DNA from: an uncultured Aquimarina sp.
GTDB lineage: Bacteria > Bacteroidota > Bacteroidia > Flavobacteriales > Flavobacteriaceae
Direction of reading: 5' to 3'
Length of the DNA: 64,000 nt
NCBI GenBank assembly: GCA_947502885.1
Contig: CANNBP010000017.1
Coordinates: 62,001 to 126,000 of the forward strand
The stretch's first letter is position 1; every line of letters begins with the position of its first letter. Of this stretch, positions 36,427 through 45,153 are shown piece by piece. The position numbers and the translations under genes are program-made. The notes beneath the pieces are model-generated. The model saw only the letters and a program-made list of their open reading frames with translations. It did not search any database and was not told the DNA's origin.

Positions 36427-38925
36427 TTATTTTATCCAAATATTTTCAACTACTTGTTTTATGTTCTTAGAAGAACTTCCTATTATAAAGTTATATTCAC
36501 CTTTGTCAATTTTCCAATCATGTGTTTTTATGTCATAATATTGAAAAGCGTCTTTTTTTAATATATAGGTGATTTTTTTCGTCTCATTAGGTTCTAAAAA
36601 CACCTTATAGAATGATTTCAGTTCTTTTTCAGGTCTATCAACACTGGTGTGTATTGGTTTTACATACAATTGAGCAACTTCGGCTCCTGAAACTTTCCCT
36701 GTATTAGTAATTTTCATTGTAACTTGATAGGAATACTTGTCAAATTTTGTAATGGAAGGTTTGTGATATTGAAACGTAGTATATGATAGCCCATGCCCAA
36801 AGGGAAAACGAGCTTCTAATTTATGTTTATCTAGATATCTATAACCAACATAAATTCCTTCAGAATATACCGACTTTAAATTCGGTTTTTTATAATCAGA
36901 GAAACCGGGAGAATCTCCCTGAGATTTATAAAAAGAAGCAGGTAGCTTACCAGATGGATTTCGATTACCTAAAAGAATATCTGCAATAGCATTTCCTCCT
37001 TCTTGCCCACCAAACCACGCTTGAACAATTGCGGGCACTTCATCTGCCCATGCTTCCATAATAGGAGGAGTTCCTGAAATGACAACTACTACAGTGTTTG
37101 GATTGACAGCTTTTACTTTTTTAATAAGTTCATCCTGCTTTTCTAAAATAAGAAACTCACGATCACGCCCTTCTCCTTCAAAATGATCCGATAATCCCAC
37201 ACAAACTATGGCTATATCTGATTCTTTGGCTAGGTTAACTGCTTCTTGTATTAAATTAGTATTAGGGATTACCCAACCCAATTTTATTTCTGAAACATGA
37301 CCATTATTATAGTAATCGAGTTGAATGTCATATACTTCTCCTTTTTGTAGTGTAATTTTTGTTTCTTCAATAGTGCTACCTCTTTTGTCTTTCCATTTGT
37401 CAATCAATACCTTGTCATTAATAGTTAATCGAACCCCATCATTATGCATAATTTGAAACTTATATTCTCCAGATTTTGGAGCTTTTAATTTTCCTTTCCA
37501 TCGAACTGAAAAGTAATTCTCATCATCTGCTCCATGAAAATCCCAACTTGGCGCATCATAATACCAAAGAAAATTTACTTCTTTATCATTTCTTATAAAA
37601 TGAGCTTTACCCTCACAATTAATATTCCCAAAATAAGAGGCTTGTAGTCCTTTTTGTCCATCAATTTCTTCAAAATAAATATTCTCGATTATCTGAATGT
37701 CATTAGTAATGGTTGTGCCTAAGGCATATTTAATTTCAATATCATCACCTATTTTATTTCGCAGCCCTTCTAAAGGCGAAATCGAATAGAAAGGAGTTAC
37801 TTTAGAAGAACCACCACCACCTACACGCGCAAATGAAGCATTGGGTCCAAGCATTGCAATTTTTTTTACACGCTTACTGTTTATGGGTAATATATTATGT
37901 TCGTTTTTTAGAAGCACAATTCCGTTTACAGCAGCTTCGTATGCAATTTTTTTATGAGTTTCACTTTTTAATATGTCGGTTGAAACAGTATCCGATTCCT
38001 TGAACATATTCGCATTAAAACGAACACGAAGTAGCCGTTTTACTTTATCATTTATAAGGTCTTCTGTAATTTCTTTTTTTGCTAGGGCTATTTTAATAAG
38101 TGAATCATTTAGGTGATCACCAAAAGGCATTTCTAAATCCAAACCTGCTTTTATACTTTTTGCTGTGCTATGCGCAGCTCCCCAATCTGAAACGACAAAA
38201 CCTGTAAATCCCCATTTTTTCTTTAAAACAGTATTTAATAAGTAATCATTTTCAGCAGTCCAATGACCATTTACCTTATTGTAAGAAGTCATCACAGTCC
38301 ATGCCTTAGCTTCTGTAACAGCGGCTTTAAATGCCGGTAAGTAGATCTCGTGTAATGCTCGTTCATCTACAATAGCATTTACATGGCTTCTTTTCCATTC
38401 TTGATTGTTACATGCAAAATGTTTTACACAGGCCAGCACATTTTCACTTTGCACACCTTTTATATATGGGATAGCAGTTTGTCCTGCTAGATATGGATCC
38501 TCACCAAAGCTTTCAAAATTCCTACCTCCAATAGGAAAACGATGAATGTTTACACAAGGACCTAGAAAAAAGTTACGACCTCTAGCTTTTGCTTCTTTCC
38601 CAAGCAATTGCCCTACTTGATATAAAATGTCTTTATCCCATGTAGATGCTAATGAAACTGATGCAGGAAGAGCAGTGGCTTCAGACCATCGTATCCCTAC
38701 GGGACCATCGGTCATTCGAAGCGTAGGAATTTTTAAACGCTTATTGTATTTTGTATCAAAGCCTATACCTGATAACTGTTCTATTTTTTCTTCGACCGTC
38801 ATTAAATTAAGTATAGAGTCAATTTTAGACTCAACAGTATTTTCTTTTGTATCAACCTTACTTGGAGAGGTGTTTTTACAAGAGAGAAGTACAATAATGG
38901 GTAGGATTAAAAAGAGATTTTTCAT
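36427..38925 (-). CDS. Glycoside hydrolase family 3 beta-glucosidase-like lipoprotein with PA14 insert
   Basis: 832 residues, ATG at 38925, lipobox LLSC (Cys 16). The GH3 N-terminal barrel contains KHFACNNQEWKR and the nucleophile motif VVSDWGAAHS (Asp about 246). The GH3 C-terminal domain carries a PA14 domain insert (about 420-550, LQASYFGN ... DGVRLTINDKVLIDKW), and a fibronectin-III-like domain ends the protein. PA14-containing GH3 enzymes commonly cleave beta-glucosides or related oligosaccharides, and the lipoprotein signal suggests periplasmic or outer-membrane placement. It starts nine bases after the GH65 stop, so both are probably one operon for a glucose-containing oligosaccharide. 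Confidence 0.88.
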   Translation of the reverse strand: MKNLFLILPIIVLLSCKNTSPSKVDTKENTVESKIDSILNLMTVEEKIEQLSGIGFDTKYNKRLKIPTLRMTDGPVGIRWSEATALPASVSLASTWDKDILYQVGQLLGKEAKARGRNFFLGPCVNIHRFPIGGRNFESFGEDPYLAGQTAIPYIKGVQSENVLACVKHFACNNQEWKRSHVNAIVDERALHEIYLPAFKAAVTEAKAWTVMTSYNKVNGHWTAENDYLLNTVLKKKWGFTGFVVSDWGAAHSTAKSIKAGLDLEMPFGDHLNDSLIKIALAKKEITEDLINDKVKRLLRVRFNANMFKESDTVSTDILKSETHKKIAYEAAVNGIVLLKNEHNILPINSKRVKKIAMLGPNASFARVGGGGSSKVTPFYSISPLEGLRNKIGDDIEIKYALGTTITNDIQIIENIYFEEIDGQKGLQASYFGNINCEGKAHFIRNDKEVNFLWYYDAPSWDFHGADDENYFSVRWKGKLKAPKSGEYKFQIMHNDGVRLTINDKVLIDKWKDKRGSTIEETKITLQKGEVYDIQLDYYNNGHVSEIKLGWVIPNTNLIQEAVNLAKESDIAIVCVGLSDHFEGEGRDREFLILEKQDELIKKVKAVNPNTVVVVISGTPPIMEAWADEVPAIVQAWFGGQEGGNAIADILLGNRNPSGKLPASFYKSQGDSPGFSDYKKPNLKSVYSEGIYVGYRYLDKHKLEARFPFGHGLSYTTFQYHKPSITKFDKYSYQVTMKITNTGKVSGAEVAQLYVKPIHTSVDRPEKELKSFYKVFLEPNETKKITYILKKDAFQYYDIKTHDWKIDKGEYNFIIGSSSKNIKQVVENIWIK

Positions 38926-38934
38926 GTTAAATAG

Positions 38935-40950
38935 TTAGTTAGAAATCTTTATAGTCTTTTTTTGAAGACCAAAACCTTTGAGTGTAACGCTTTGCCAATG
39001 CTTTGGGAGTTGAGGCGAATTAAATATAACCCCATCCTTGGTTATTTCGGCTCCGCAGAATCCAAACAAAACTGTCTGGAGCATACCTCCTGCAGCGGTC
39101 ATAAAGTAAGGGTTATTATCATATGCTCCTTCTGCAAGTACACCATATGGCTGTCGCTGATTGGGTTTGTATGCTTTTTGAAATAGTTTCCAAGATGTAT
39201 CTTTTATTCCTAATTTACTATAAATAATAGCATAAATAGAATGTGTCATAGCCGGACCAGAAGGGTCTACTTTCTTTTGATAGTATGTTAAGTTTTTAAG
39301 CATAGTATCTTCGTCTGTGATCAATTGTAGAGGGTAGCTAAGAAGATTTACATCGGCTTGTTTGGTTTGTTCACCATCATAGCCTTTGTAGTTTTTAACA
39401 GTACCATCTTTAAACTTTTCAATGACCAATTTAGTAGTTAATTCCTCCCATTCAGGATGTACAGGTTTATTTAGAATTTTTGAAGCTTCTATAATATGTT
39501 TAAATAGGGAAATTACCGAACCATTGGTAAAAGCATTATTGTCTACATTTTCTGCATATTCATCTGCACCAACAACATTTAAAATATGAAGGTTACCGTT
39601 TGTGTCTTTTGTACTTCTGCTTAACCAAAAATCTGCAATATTTATTAAAATGGGGTAAGCAGTTTCTTTTAACCATGTTTTATCTTGGGTGACTGCATAA
39701 TGATTCCATAGTGCTAAACCTACAACAGCGGTAATGTGATGCTCAAAAGGTCCGGTAAGTGCCCATGTAGGTGTAGACTCTTCTCCTATATCATCAGATT
39801 CCCAAGGAAACATAATACCTTTGTATCCGTAACTAAATGCTTTTTTTCTGGCTGCTGTTATATGCTTAATTCGATAATCAATCATTGCTTTAGCCAGGTC
39901 AGGGTTTAATATTAATAGGGGAGGGTACATCCATAATTCGCTATCCCAAAAAATATGACCGTAGTAGTCTAAGTTAGTTAGCCCCATTGGAGGAATACTG
40001 TAATTTGTGTTTTTTCGAATTGAAGAATAAAGATTAAATAAGGCAAAACGAATGTCTTTTTGACTCGTGTCATCCCCTTCTATTATAATATCTGTATCCC
40101 AAATAGTCTGCCATGCTTTATTATGATTTTGAATTAACTTGTCTTTACCTTCGAGCATTGCAAAAATGCATTGGCGTTCTGCTTCGGTTTGTGAATCTTG
40201 AAAATCATTAGTCGATACAGCACTACCTACCAATGAAAAGTTGAATCGTTCTCCTTTTTTTAATTTAATGACAAAATATTGTTGGTAATAGTTTTCTGAC
40301 CACTCATTATATAAAACTTGCTCTTTGTTATTGTCAAAAATAAAACCGCTAGCAGATGATATGATATGCTTATTTTTTGGCGAACTAGCAGAAGTAGTCA
40401 GAACTGGTAATTGTACATGTTTTCTATTGAAAGTTCTAAATTGCCCTTCACCGTTTTTTAAGGGTTGTTTGATCTCATGGGTATTAAGTATTTTAACTTC
40501 TGTTTCTTTGGTTGCCGTTAATTCGATTTCGAATAAAGCACTATATGGGAGATGTCGTAATGCACGTATAGTGTGATTTATCTCTAGCTCATCTCCTAGG
40601 CTAAACTGAGTAGAAAGAACAGCTTCTTTTATATTGAGTTGTTGTTGCCAATTATTAACTTGACTGGGTATTGTACTTCTAGCATTTGTTGTTCTAATTT
40701 CTATGTTCGTAAAATTTATTCCTTCTAAAATACACTGAACGTTATCACTTCCATATTTGTCAAATACTCCATTAAGAATAACTTGTTGTGCTTTTATATG
40801 TGTGGATGATCCTTTAAGCCCAATCATACCATTTGCGAGCGTTGGAGCATTGTATTCATCTTGAGAATTTGTATGAAAAATCCAATTATTGTTTTGTTGT
40901 GAATAGGTAAGGTTCGAAAGTATAAGAATAAATAAGAAAAGTTTTTTCAT
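38935..40950 (-). CDS. Glycoside hydrolase family 65 protein (kojibiose/trehalose-type alpha-glucosidase)
   Basis: 671 residues, ATG at 40950, signal peptide ending NLTYSQ. The N-terminal beta-sandwich (PTLANGMIGLKG) and the (alpha/alpha)6 barrel carry GH65 hallmarks: GHIFWDSELWMYPP (about 328) and VVGADEYAENVDNNAF, whose Glu (about 464) matches the GH65 general acid. GH65 includes phosphorylases and hydrolases; secreted Bacteroidota members include a kojibiose hydrolase from Flavobacterium johnsoniae and acid-trehalase-like enzymes. An exported enzyme is more likely a hydrolase than a phosphorylase, since cytoplasmic phosphate use would be lost. First gene of the GH65-GH3 pair. Confidence 0.85.
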   Translation of the reverse strand: MKKLFLFILILSNLTYSQQNNNWIFHTNSQDEYNAPTLANGMIGLKGSSTHIKAQQVILNGVFDKYGSDNVQCILEGINFTNIEIRTTNARSTIPSQVNNWQQQLNIKEAVLSTQFSLGDELEINHTIRALRHLPYSALFEIELTATKETEVKILNTHEIKQPLKNGEGQFRTFNRKHVQLPVLTTSASSPKNKHIISSASGFIFDNNKEQVLYNEWSENYYQQYFVIKLKKGERFNFSLVGSAVSTNDFQDSQTEAERQCIFAMLEGKDKLIQNHNKAWQTIWDTDIIIEGDDTSQKDIRFALFNLYSSIRKNTNYSIPPMGLTNLDYYGHIFWDSELWMYPPLLILNPDLAKAMIDYRIKHITAARKKAFSYGYKGIMFPWESDDIGEESTPTWALTGPFEHHITAVVGLALWNHYAVTQDKTWLKETAYPILINIADFWLSRSTKDTNGNLHILNVVGADEYAENVDNNAFTNGSVISLFKHIIEASKILNKPVHPEWEELTTKLVIEKFKDGTVKNYKGYDGEQTKQADVNLLSYPLQLITDEDTMLKNLTYYQKKVDPSGPAMTHSIYAIIYSKLGIKDTSWKLFQKAYKPNQRQPYGVLAEGAYDNNPYFMTAAGGMLQTVLFGFCGAEITKDGVIFNSPQLPKHWQSVTLKGFGLQKKTIKISN

Positions 40951-41199
40951 TTGGTTTTTTTGAGCATTGATTTGTAAATATATCTCATTTTATGACAGAT
41001 GTGATATAATAATTCTAAACTTTGATTAGGATATGGTTGACAGTCATACAAATTATAGTTTGCGAAAATGAGGTTTCAATAAAAATAAATTAAACATTCT
41101 AATGATAAAAATTACCACAATTTTATTGTTTTATATCAAAGGTTATAAGGTTTCCTTAAAAAAGGAGTATTTAATATTTTAAAAGGATTTTAGTTTAGT

Positions 41200-41207
41200 T
41201 ATATTTG
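41200..41207 (+). promoter_or_regulatory. -7 box TATATTTG of the TerB-like gene
   Basis: Exact TAnnTTTG match, 23 nt before the ATG at 41231. No clear TTG was found at the -33 position. Confidence 0.5.
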
Positions 41208-41230
41208 CGGCAAATTAAAAAAAACATACA

Positions 41231-41662
41231 ATGTCAATATCTGATTTATTTGATAGCGGATTTCAGAAAAGAAACCAGGATCACTTCGCAGCAATTGTGA
41301 AAGTGGCGATGAGTGATGGTGTAATTACCGATGAAGAGAGGGCTTTTTTGGATAGATTAGCTACAAGACTTGATATTTCTGAAAATGATTATAAAGAAAT
41401 CCTAAAAGATTACAATTCACACCCAATTAATCCTCCGTCGAGTTATGAAAGAAGATTAGAGCGTTTGTTTGATTTGTCAAGAATGGTATTTGCTGATAAT
41501 ATTAAAGGAGATGATCAAGTAGTGTTATTAGAGAAACTAAGTATTGGTTTAGGATTTAAATCAGAAAATGCAAAATATGTAGTTGATAAGGCTTTGATCC
41601 TTATAGATCAAGGTGTAGATGGAGATACTTTTGCAGATGAGATCAAAAATATGAATAGATAA
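41231..41662 (+). CDS. TerB-like domain protein
   Basis: 143 residues, all-helical. Residues about 18-60 (FAAIVKVAMSDGVITDEERAFLDRLA) match the acidic EF-hand-like helix pair of TerB / DjlA N-terminal domains, which bind metal through the DGxIxxxE motif, and a second similar segment follows at 88-125 (ADNIKGDDQVVLLEKLS). It has no signal peptide or membrane helix, so it is cytoplasmic. The specific role of stand-alone TerB-like proteins in Flavobacteria is unknown, and tellurite resistance should not be assumed. It is a monocistronic gene ended by a strong convergent terminator. Confidence 0.75.
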   Translation: MSISDLFDSGFQKRNQDHFAAIVKVAMSDGVITDEERAFLDRLATRLDISENDYKEILKDYNSHPINPPSSYERRLERLFDLSRMVFADNIKGDDQVVLLEKLSIGLGFKSENAKYVVDKALILIDQGVDGDTFADEIKNMNR

Positions 41663-41688
41663 TTAAGTTTATTTATAGAAAGATATAA

Positions 41689-41718
41689 AGGCTACCTTAA
41701 TGGGTAGCCTCTTTTTTT
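41689..41718 (+). terminator. Convergent intrinsic terminator between TerB-like gene and histidine kinase gene
   Basis: 8-bp stem AGGCTACC / GGTAGCCT with a 6-nt loop, then C and seven T on the + strand. The stop codon of the minus-strand kinase gene (41697-41699) lies in the loop, and on that strand the hairpin is followed by the weaker TTATATCTTT, so it may act on both sides. Confidence 0.8.
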
Positions 41719-43238
41719 GATATTTGTTTTGTGATTTTATAAATGAGTTCCTCTTGCTCAAAAGGTTTGGCAATAAAATCATCCATCCCAGAACGAATAC
41801 ATTTGTCTCTAATGTTATCATTGGTTTTACCAGAAAAACCAATGATGGGAAGTTCTGATATAAATTTATCACCGTAACTATTTCTAATAACGTGAGTAGT
41901 TTGAAAACCGTCCATTTTAGAAATTTTTAAATCCATAAGGATTAAATCATATTTTCGGCGTTCTATGCATTTAATAGCTTCTTCTCCGTTAATTGCAACG
42001 TCTACAAAAAAGTTACCATGAGAAATCAAAATCTTCATGATCAAATACTGTGTAACTTCCTCATCTTCGACAACTAGAATTCTAAATTTATTTTTTCTTT
42101 CAGGAAGTTTGTATTTTTTCTTCTTTCGTTCGGGAGTAGCTTTTACTACATCAAATTTGAAAGGAAGCTTTATATTAAAAACGGTCCCATTTTCTGGGAT
42201 ACTAGTCACTTTAATCTCCCCATGTAAGAGTTCGACCAAGTTTTTGGTGATAGCTAGACCTAAGCCCGTTCCTGGTATTTGTTTATCACGATTAAAACGT
42301 GCAAATCTTTCAAAAACATAAGGAAGGTTTTCTTCTAAAATTCCGATTCCGGTATCCTCTACTTTAAAATTAAGACTTAATTTATTAGTTCTTTGATAAT
42401 TTTTAGAGATGGATAAGGTGATTTCTCCTTCTTCTGTAAATTTAAAAGCATTAGTGAGAATGTTATTAAGAATTTGATATACTCTTGTCCTATCACCTAT
42501 TATGTACTCTTGAATCGTAGATTCTAGGTTAATCTTAAAAGTTAATTGCTTGTCTTTTGCTACTTGCGTATAAGACTCATTAAAACCTTCGATTAACTTA
42601 TGAAAAGAAAAACGTTCTTCAACAATTTTTAGTTTCCCTGATTCTATTTTGGATAAATCAATCATGTCATCAATAATGGCATTAAGATGATGACTTTCTC
42701 TTTTTATTATTCGAGCTAGTTCTTCTTGCTCAAAAGTGAGTTTAGTTTTTTCGAGAACTTCTATAAAGCCTAAAATACTGGTTAAAGGAGTTCTTATTTC
42801 ATGATTGAGATTGGTTATGAAACTATTTTTAAATTCTTCTTTCTCTAGGAGATATTTATTTCTAAGTTCAAGCTCTTTGGCTAATAAAATAGATTCATTC
42901 TTTTTTTGAGCAATTTGATTTAGCTCTTTATATTTTTTGGTGTAGTCAAAAATTACAACTACGGTTTCTTCTTTTTTTAAGGTAAACGTAATGTCACAAA
43001 TTCTAGCATTACTTGTGTCTTCTAGATGAATACAAGGAAAGTTAATTACCTCGTCATCATCGGTTCTTTCTGTAAAACCTATTAGTAATTCAAAAAAGGG
43101 ATGAGCATCAAAAATAGATGTGTTTTCTTGCCAACTAAAAAGATTTTTATCGGTTTTAAGTATCATGTTATCAATAGATAGATGAATAACCTGTACTTGA
43201 GGATTAAATGATAATTGATTGTTTTGATGCTTTTCCAT
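41697..43238 (-). CDS. Soluble hybrid histidine kinase / response regulator
   Basis: 513 residues with no membrane helix. An N-terminal PAS-like region (1-110) and coiled coil are followed by HisKA with the phospho-acceptor in NLNHEIRTPLTS (His about 146). HATPase_c has NILTNAF, EDTGIGI and GTGLGLAI. A C-terminal receiver (about 385-505, VVEDEE, phospho-acceptor Asp about 434 in LILMDLK, Lys in AKPF) completes it. As a hybrid kinase it must pass phosphate on or signal through its receiver. Its ATG is two bases after the stop of the GTPase gene, so it belongs to the same four-gene operon, and a cytoplasmic input from the GTPase module is a reasonable inference. Confidence 0.88.
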   Translation of the reverse strand: MEKHQNNQLSFNPQVQVIHLSIDNMILKTDKNLFSWQENTSIFDAHPFFELLIGFTERTDDDEVINFPCIHLEDTSNARICDITFTLKKEETVVVIFDYTKKYKELNQIAQKKNESILLAKELELRNKYLLEKEEFKNSFITNLNHEIRTPLTSILGFIEVLEKTKLTFEQEELARIIKRESHHLNAIIDDMIDLSKIESGKLKIVEERFSFHKLIEGFNESYTQVAKDKQLTFKINLESTIQEYIIGDRTRVYQILNNILTNAFKFTEEGEITLSISKNYQRTNKLSLNFKVEDTGIGILEENLPYVFERFARFNRDKQIPGTGLGLAITKNLVELLHGEIKVTSIPENGTVFNIKLPFKFDVVKATPERKKKKYKLPERKNKFRILVVEDEEVTQYLIMKILISHGNFFVDVAINGEEAIKCIERRKYDLILMDLKISKMDGFQTTHVIRNSYGDKFISELPIIGFSGKTNDNIRDKCIRSGMDDFIAKPFEQEELIYKITKQISKKEATH

Positions 43239-43240
43239 AC

Positions 43241-43735
43241 TTAACTCGTTATTTCTTTTGCAAGATCAGAAAAGAAATCCTGAACATTCTTATTTGTTTT
43301 AGCACTAGTAAGACAATCATATGGAATGTTTTGCTCTGTTAAGTGGCTTTTTATTTCTTTTTCGTTAACTAAGTCAAGTTTATTTCCTATAACTTTTATA
43401 GGGGTTTTGATATAGTTTTCGTTAAGATATTCTATGTCTTTATTAAGGGTTATATAGGTTTCTTCTCTTGTAAGATCAAAAACGTAAATAAAAGCATGTG
43501 ATCCAAGAAGGTAAGATTTTCTGGTGTCTTTAACGCTATCTGAATGTCCTTCGATATCCCAAACAACCATAGATAATTCTTTACCACTGGGAAGTGAGAT
43601 AACTTTCTTTTTTATTTGAACTCCAAGCGTAACTTTGTATTCTTCAGAAAATTCGTTGTCCATAAAACGTCTGAACAATGACGTTTTTCCAACACCGAAG
43701 TGTCCCAAAAGCACTACTTTTTTAGACAATTTCAT
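43241..43735 (-). CDS. Rab/Ras-like small GTPase
   Basis: 164 residues forming a complete small G domain. P-loop GHFGVGKTS is at 11-19, switch I has a Rab-like TLGVQ with Thr 36, and switch II is WDIEGH (59-64), with His where Ras has the catalytic Gln 61. NKLD is at 118-121 and TSAK at 143-146. There is no C-terminal Cys for lipidation. Bacterial Rab-like GTPases of this kind include MglA of Myxococcus, which works with roadblock protein MglB, but this protein has a more eukaryote-like switch region. The gene overlaps the upstream longin/roadblock-like gene by 14 bases, so a GTPase-regulator pair is likely. Confidence 0.88.
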   Translation of the reverse strand: MKLSKKVVLLGHFGVGKTSLFRRFMDNEFSEEYKVTLGVQIKKKVISLPSGKELSMVVWDIEGHSDSVKDTRKSYLLGSHAFIYVFDLTREETYITLNKDIEYLNENYIKTPIKVIGNKLDLVNEKEIKSHLTEQNIPYDCLTSAKTNKNVQDFFSDLAKEITS

Positions 43736-44546
43736 CTGTAAAATGTTTTTTTAATTTTTTAGTAAAAAGGGCATTGTTTTCTAATTCTCGACTAGAAATG
43801 TGATTTTTTGCAAAATCTAAAATTTGGTCTTCAAGTACTTCTTTAAACATCATGGTATAGGCTCCAGAAATAACGGCAGCCACATAATACGAATAGAAGT
43901 TTTGAATATGAATGGTATATAATTCGTATTCTATAAGTTCAAGGTTTTGATCACCTCCTTTAAAAGCATCTTCGACAAATCCTTTTATTGCGGTAAGCAT
44001 ACCTGCAACCATTTCTTTGTCTATAGTGTCATCTGCTAAAGGGCTAAAATCAGAGATCAAGATACCTGAATTTTTTTCGATAACAAACATCTGGATAAGC
44101 CTTGGTTTTGCATAATCGGTAATTGCTAAATCACCTTCGGTAACTCCATAAGCCTTGGCTTTGGTATTTCGAAACCAATTTTTAAAAGAAAATGCTCGTC
44201 TGGTATTTCGAGAAATATTCTCACTTAACAATCTCATTTCTTGGGCGATGTATTTCTTAATCATTTTACCAATGATGGGAAAAAGCGCCTCTACAACGGC
44301 GTCTTGAGAGTTTCTTATTTCTTCTTTTAATGCTTCTGTAATTGTTGGCCCTAAAGTTTTTGGAATCTCTTCGACAAACTTTTCTAGTTTGTCATCAATA
44401 ATTGGGTCAACTTTGTAAGAGAGTTCTTTTTTCTGATGAACAATCTGTGTTAACTCTTCAACTTTTTTGGCAATAGAATCGGCAAACTCTTTTTCTTCTG
44501 TAAGAAGAAGTTCTTTGAGAATTTTAAGTTTGTCCTGCTCTTCCAT
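43722..44546 (-). CDS. Longin/roadblock-like protein, putative GTPase partner
   Basis: 274 residues, soluble. An N-terminal helical, partly coiled region (1-120) includes VVEALFPIIGKMIKKYI, and a basic segment follows (FKNWFRNTKAKAYGV). The C-terminal part (about 150-255) shows the order beta hairpin (LIQMFVIEKNSGILISDF), helix (DKEMVAGMLTAIKGFVEDAF), strands (LIEYELYTIHI, YYVAAVISG) and helix (EVLEDQILDFAKN), as in longin/roadblock modules. Such modules serve as GTPase-activating or scaffold partners. The 14-nt overlap with the Rab-like GTPase gene supports that role. The fold assignment is by pattern only and needs a structural comparison. Confidence 0.6.
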   Translation of the reverse strand: MEEQDKLKILKELLLTEEKEFADSIAKKVEELTQIVHQKKELSYKVDPIIDDKLEKFVEEIPKTLGPTITEALKEEIRNSQDAVVEALFPIIGKMIKKYIAQEMRLLSENISRNTRRAFSFKNWFRNTKAKAYGVTEGDLAITDYAKPRLIQMFVIEKNSGILISDFSPLADDTIDKEMVAGMLTAIKGFVEDAFKGGDQNLELIEYELYTIHIQNFYSYYVAAVISGAYTMMFKEVLEDQILDFAKNHISSRELENNALFTKKLKKHFTDEIV

Positions 44547-44564
44547 AATTCTGGATAGATAGGA

Positions 44565-44918
44565 TTATTTTTGATTGATTTTTTCACCGAGATTAATTAA
44601 AAGATCTCCCAGTGTTTTTTTATCAACTTTTTTTGCATCCAACGTATCAGCTTTGTCAGCAAGAGTATCTTCTAATTCGGTGATTCTAATATTTATATCG
44701 GTACTTAGATTATCTATAGCTTGATTTAATTCTTTTCGAGTATCTTCGATAAAGTCTTCAAGTTCTTTCTTCTTTAGAGCAATATCATTTTTTACACTTT
44801 CAAATTCTGAGTTATAAGCGGCAATATTTTCCCCAAAAATAAGGTTTTTTATTGCTTCAATCTTTGAAGAAGGATCATTAGCAGTTTTCTCTTCAACAGC
44901 AGTATTTTCTTTAGCCAT
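44565..44918 (-). CDS. Small coiled-coil protein, first gene of the GTPase operon
   Basis: 117 residues, strongly charged. Residues about 35-100 form a predicted long coiled coil (KKKELEDFIEDTRKELNQAI, ITELEDTLADKADTL), with a short C-terminal LGDLLINLGEKI. No known domain is recognised. It lies 18 nt upstream of the longin/roadblock-like gene and is likely co-transcribed with the GTPase and kinase genes. Its role, perhaps as scaffold or polarity factor, is speculation. Confidence 0.7.
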   Translation of the reverse strand: MAKENTAVEEKTANDPSSKIEAIKNLIFGENIAAYNSEFESVKNDIALKKKELEDFIEDTRKELNQAIDNLSTDINIRITELEDTLADKADTLDAKKVDKKTLGDLLINLGEKINQK

Positions 44919-45153
44919 TTTGATTGGTTATTAGATTTTATTTAGAACTAACGTAAAATTAAAATAAAACGTTAAAAAAGCACATATTATACGATATAAT
45001 GTTACTTTTTCAATTTGAATAATACAAGTTCTGTACCATTTTTATCCGTTACCCTATTTTAACCATGGGGAATGCAAATAACGGATTTCCATAAAAATAC
45101 AATTATTCACTATATTTCTAGGGAGAAAATAGGATTATTTGTATTTGTACGCT

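Noticed and set aside
41231..41662. TerB-like gene as a tellurite resistance determinant
   Set aside because: It is a stand-alone gene without other ter genes; the domain alone does not imply resistance.
45044..45086. ATCCGTTA...TAACGGAT inverted repeat between fbp and the GTPase operon as a riboswitch or terminator
   Set aside because: 8-bp arms around a loop of about 27 nt with no T tract on either side and no recognisable aptamer; too weak to call.
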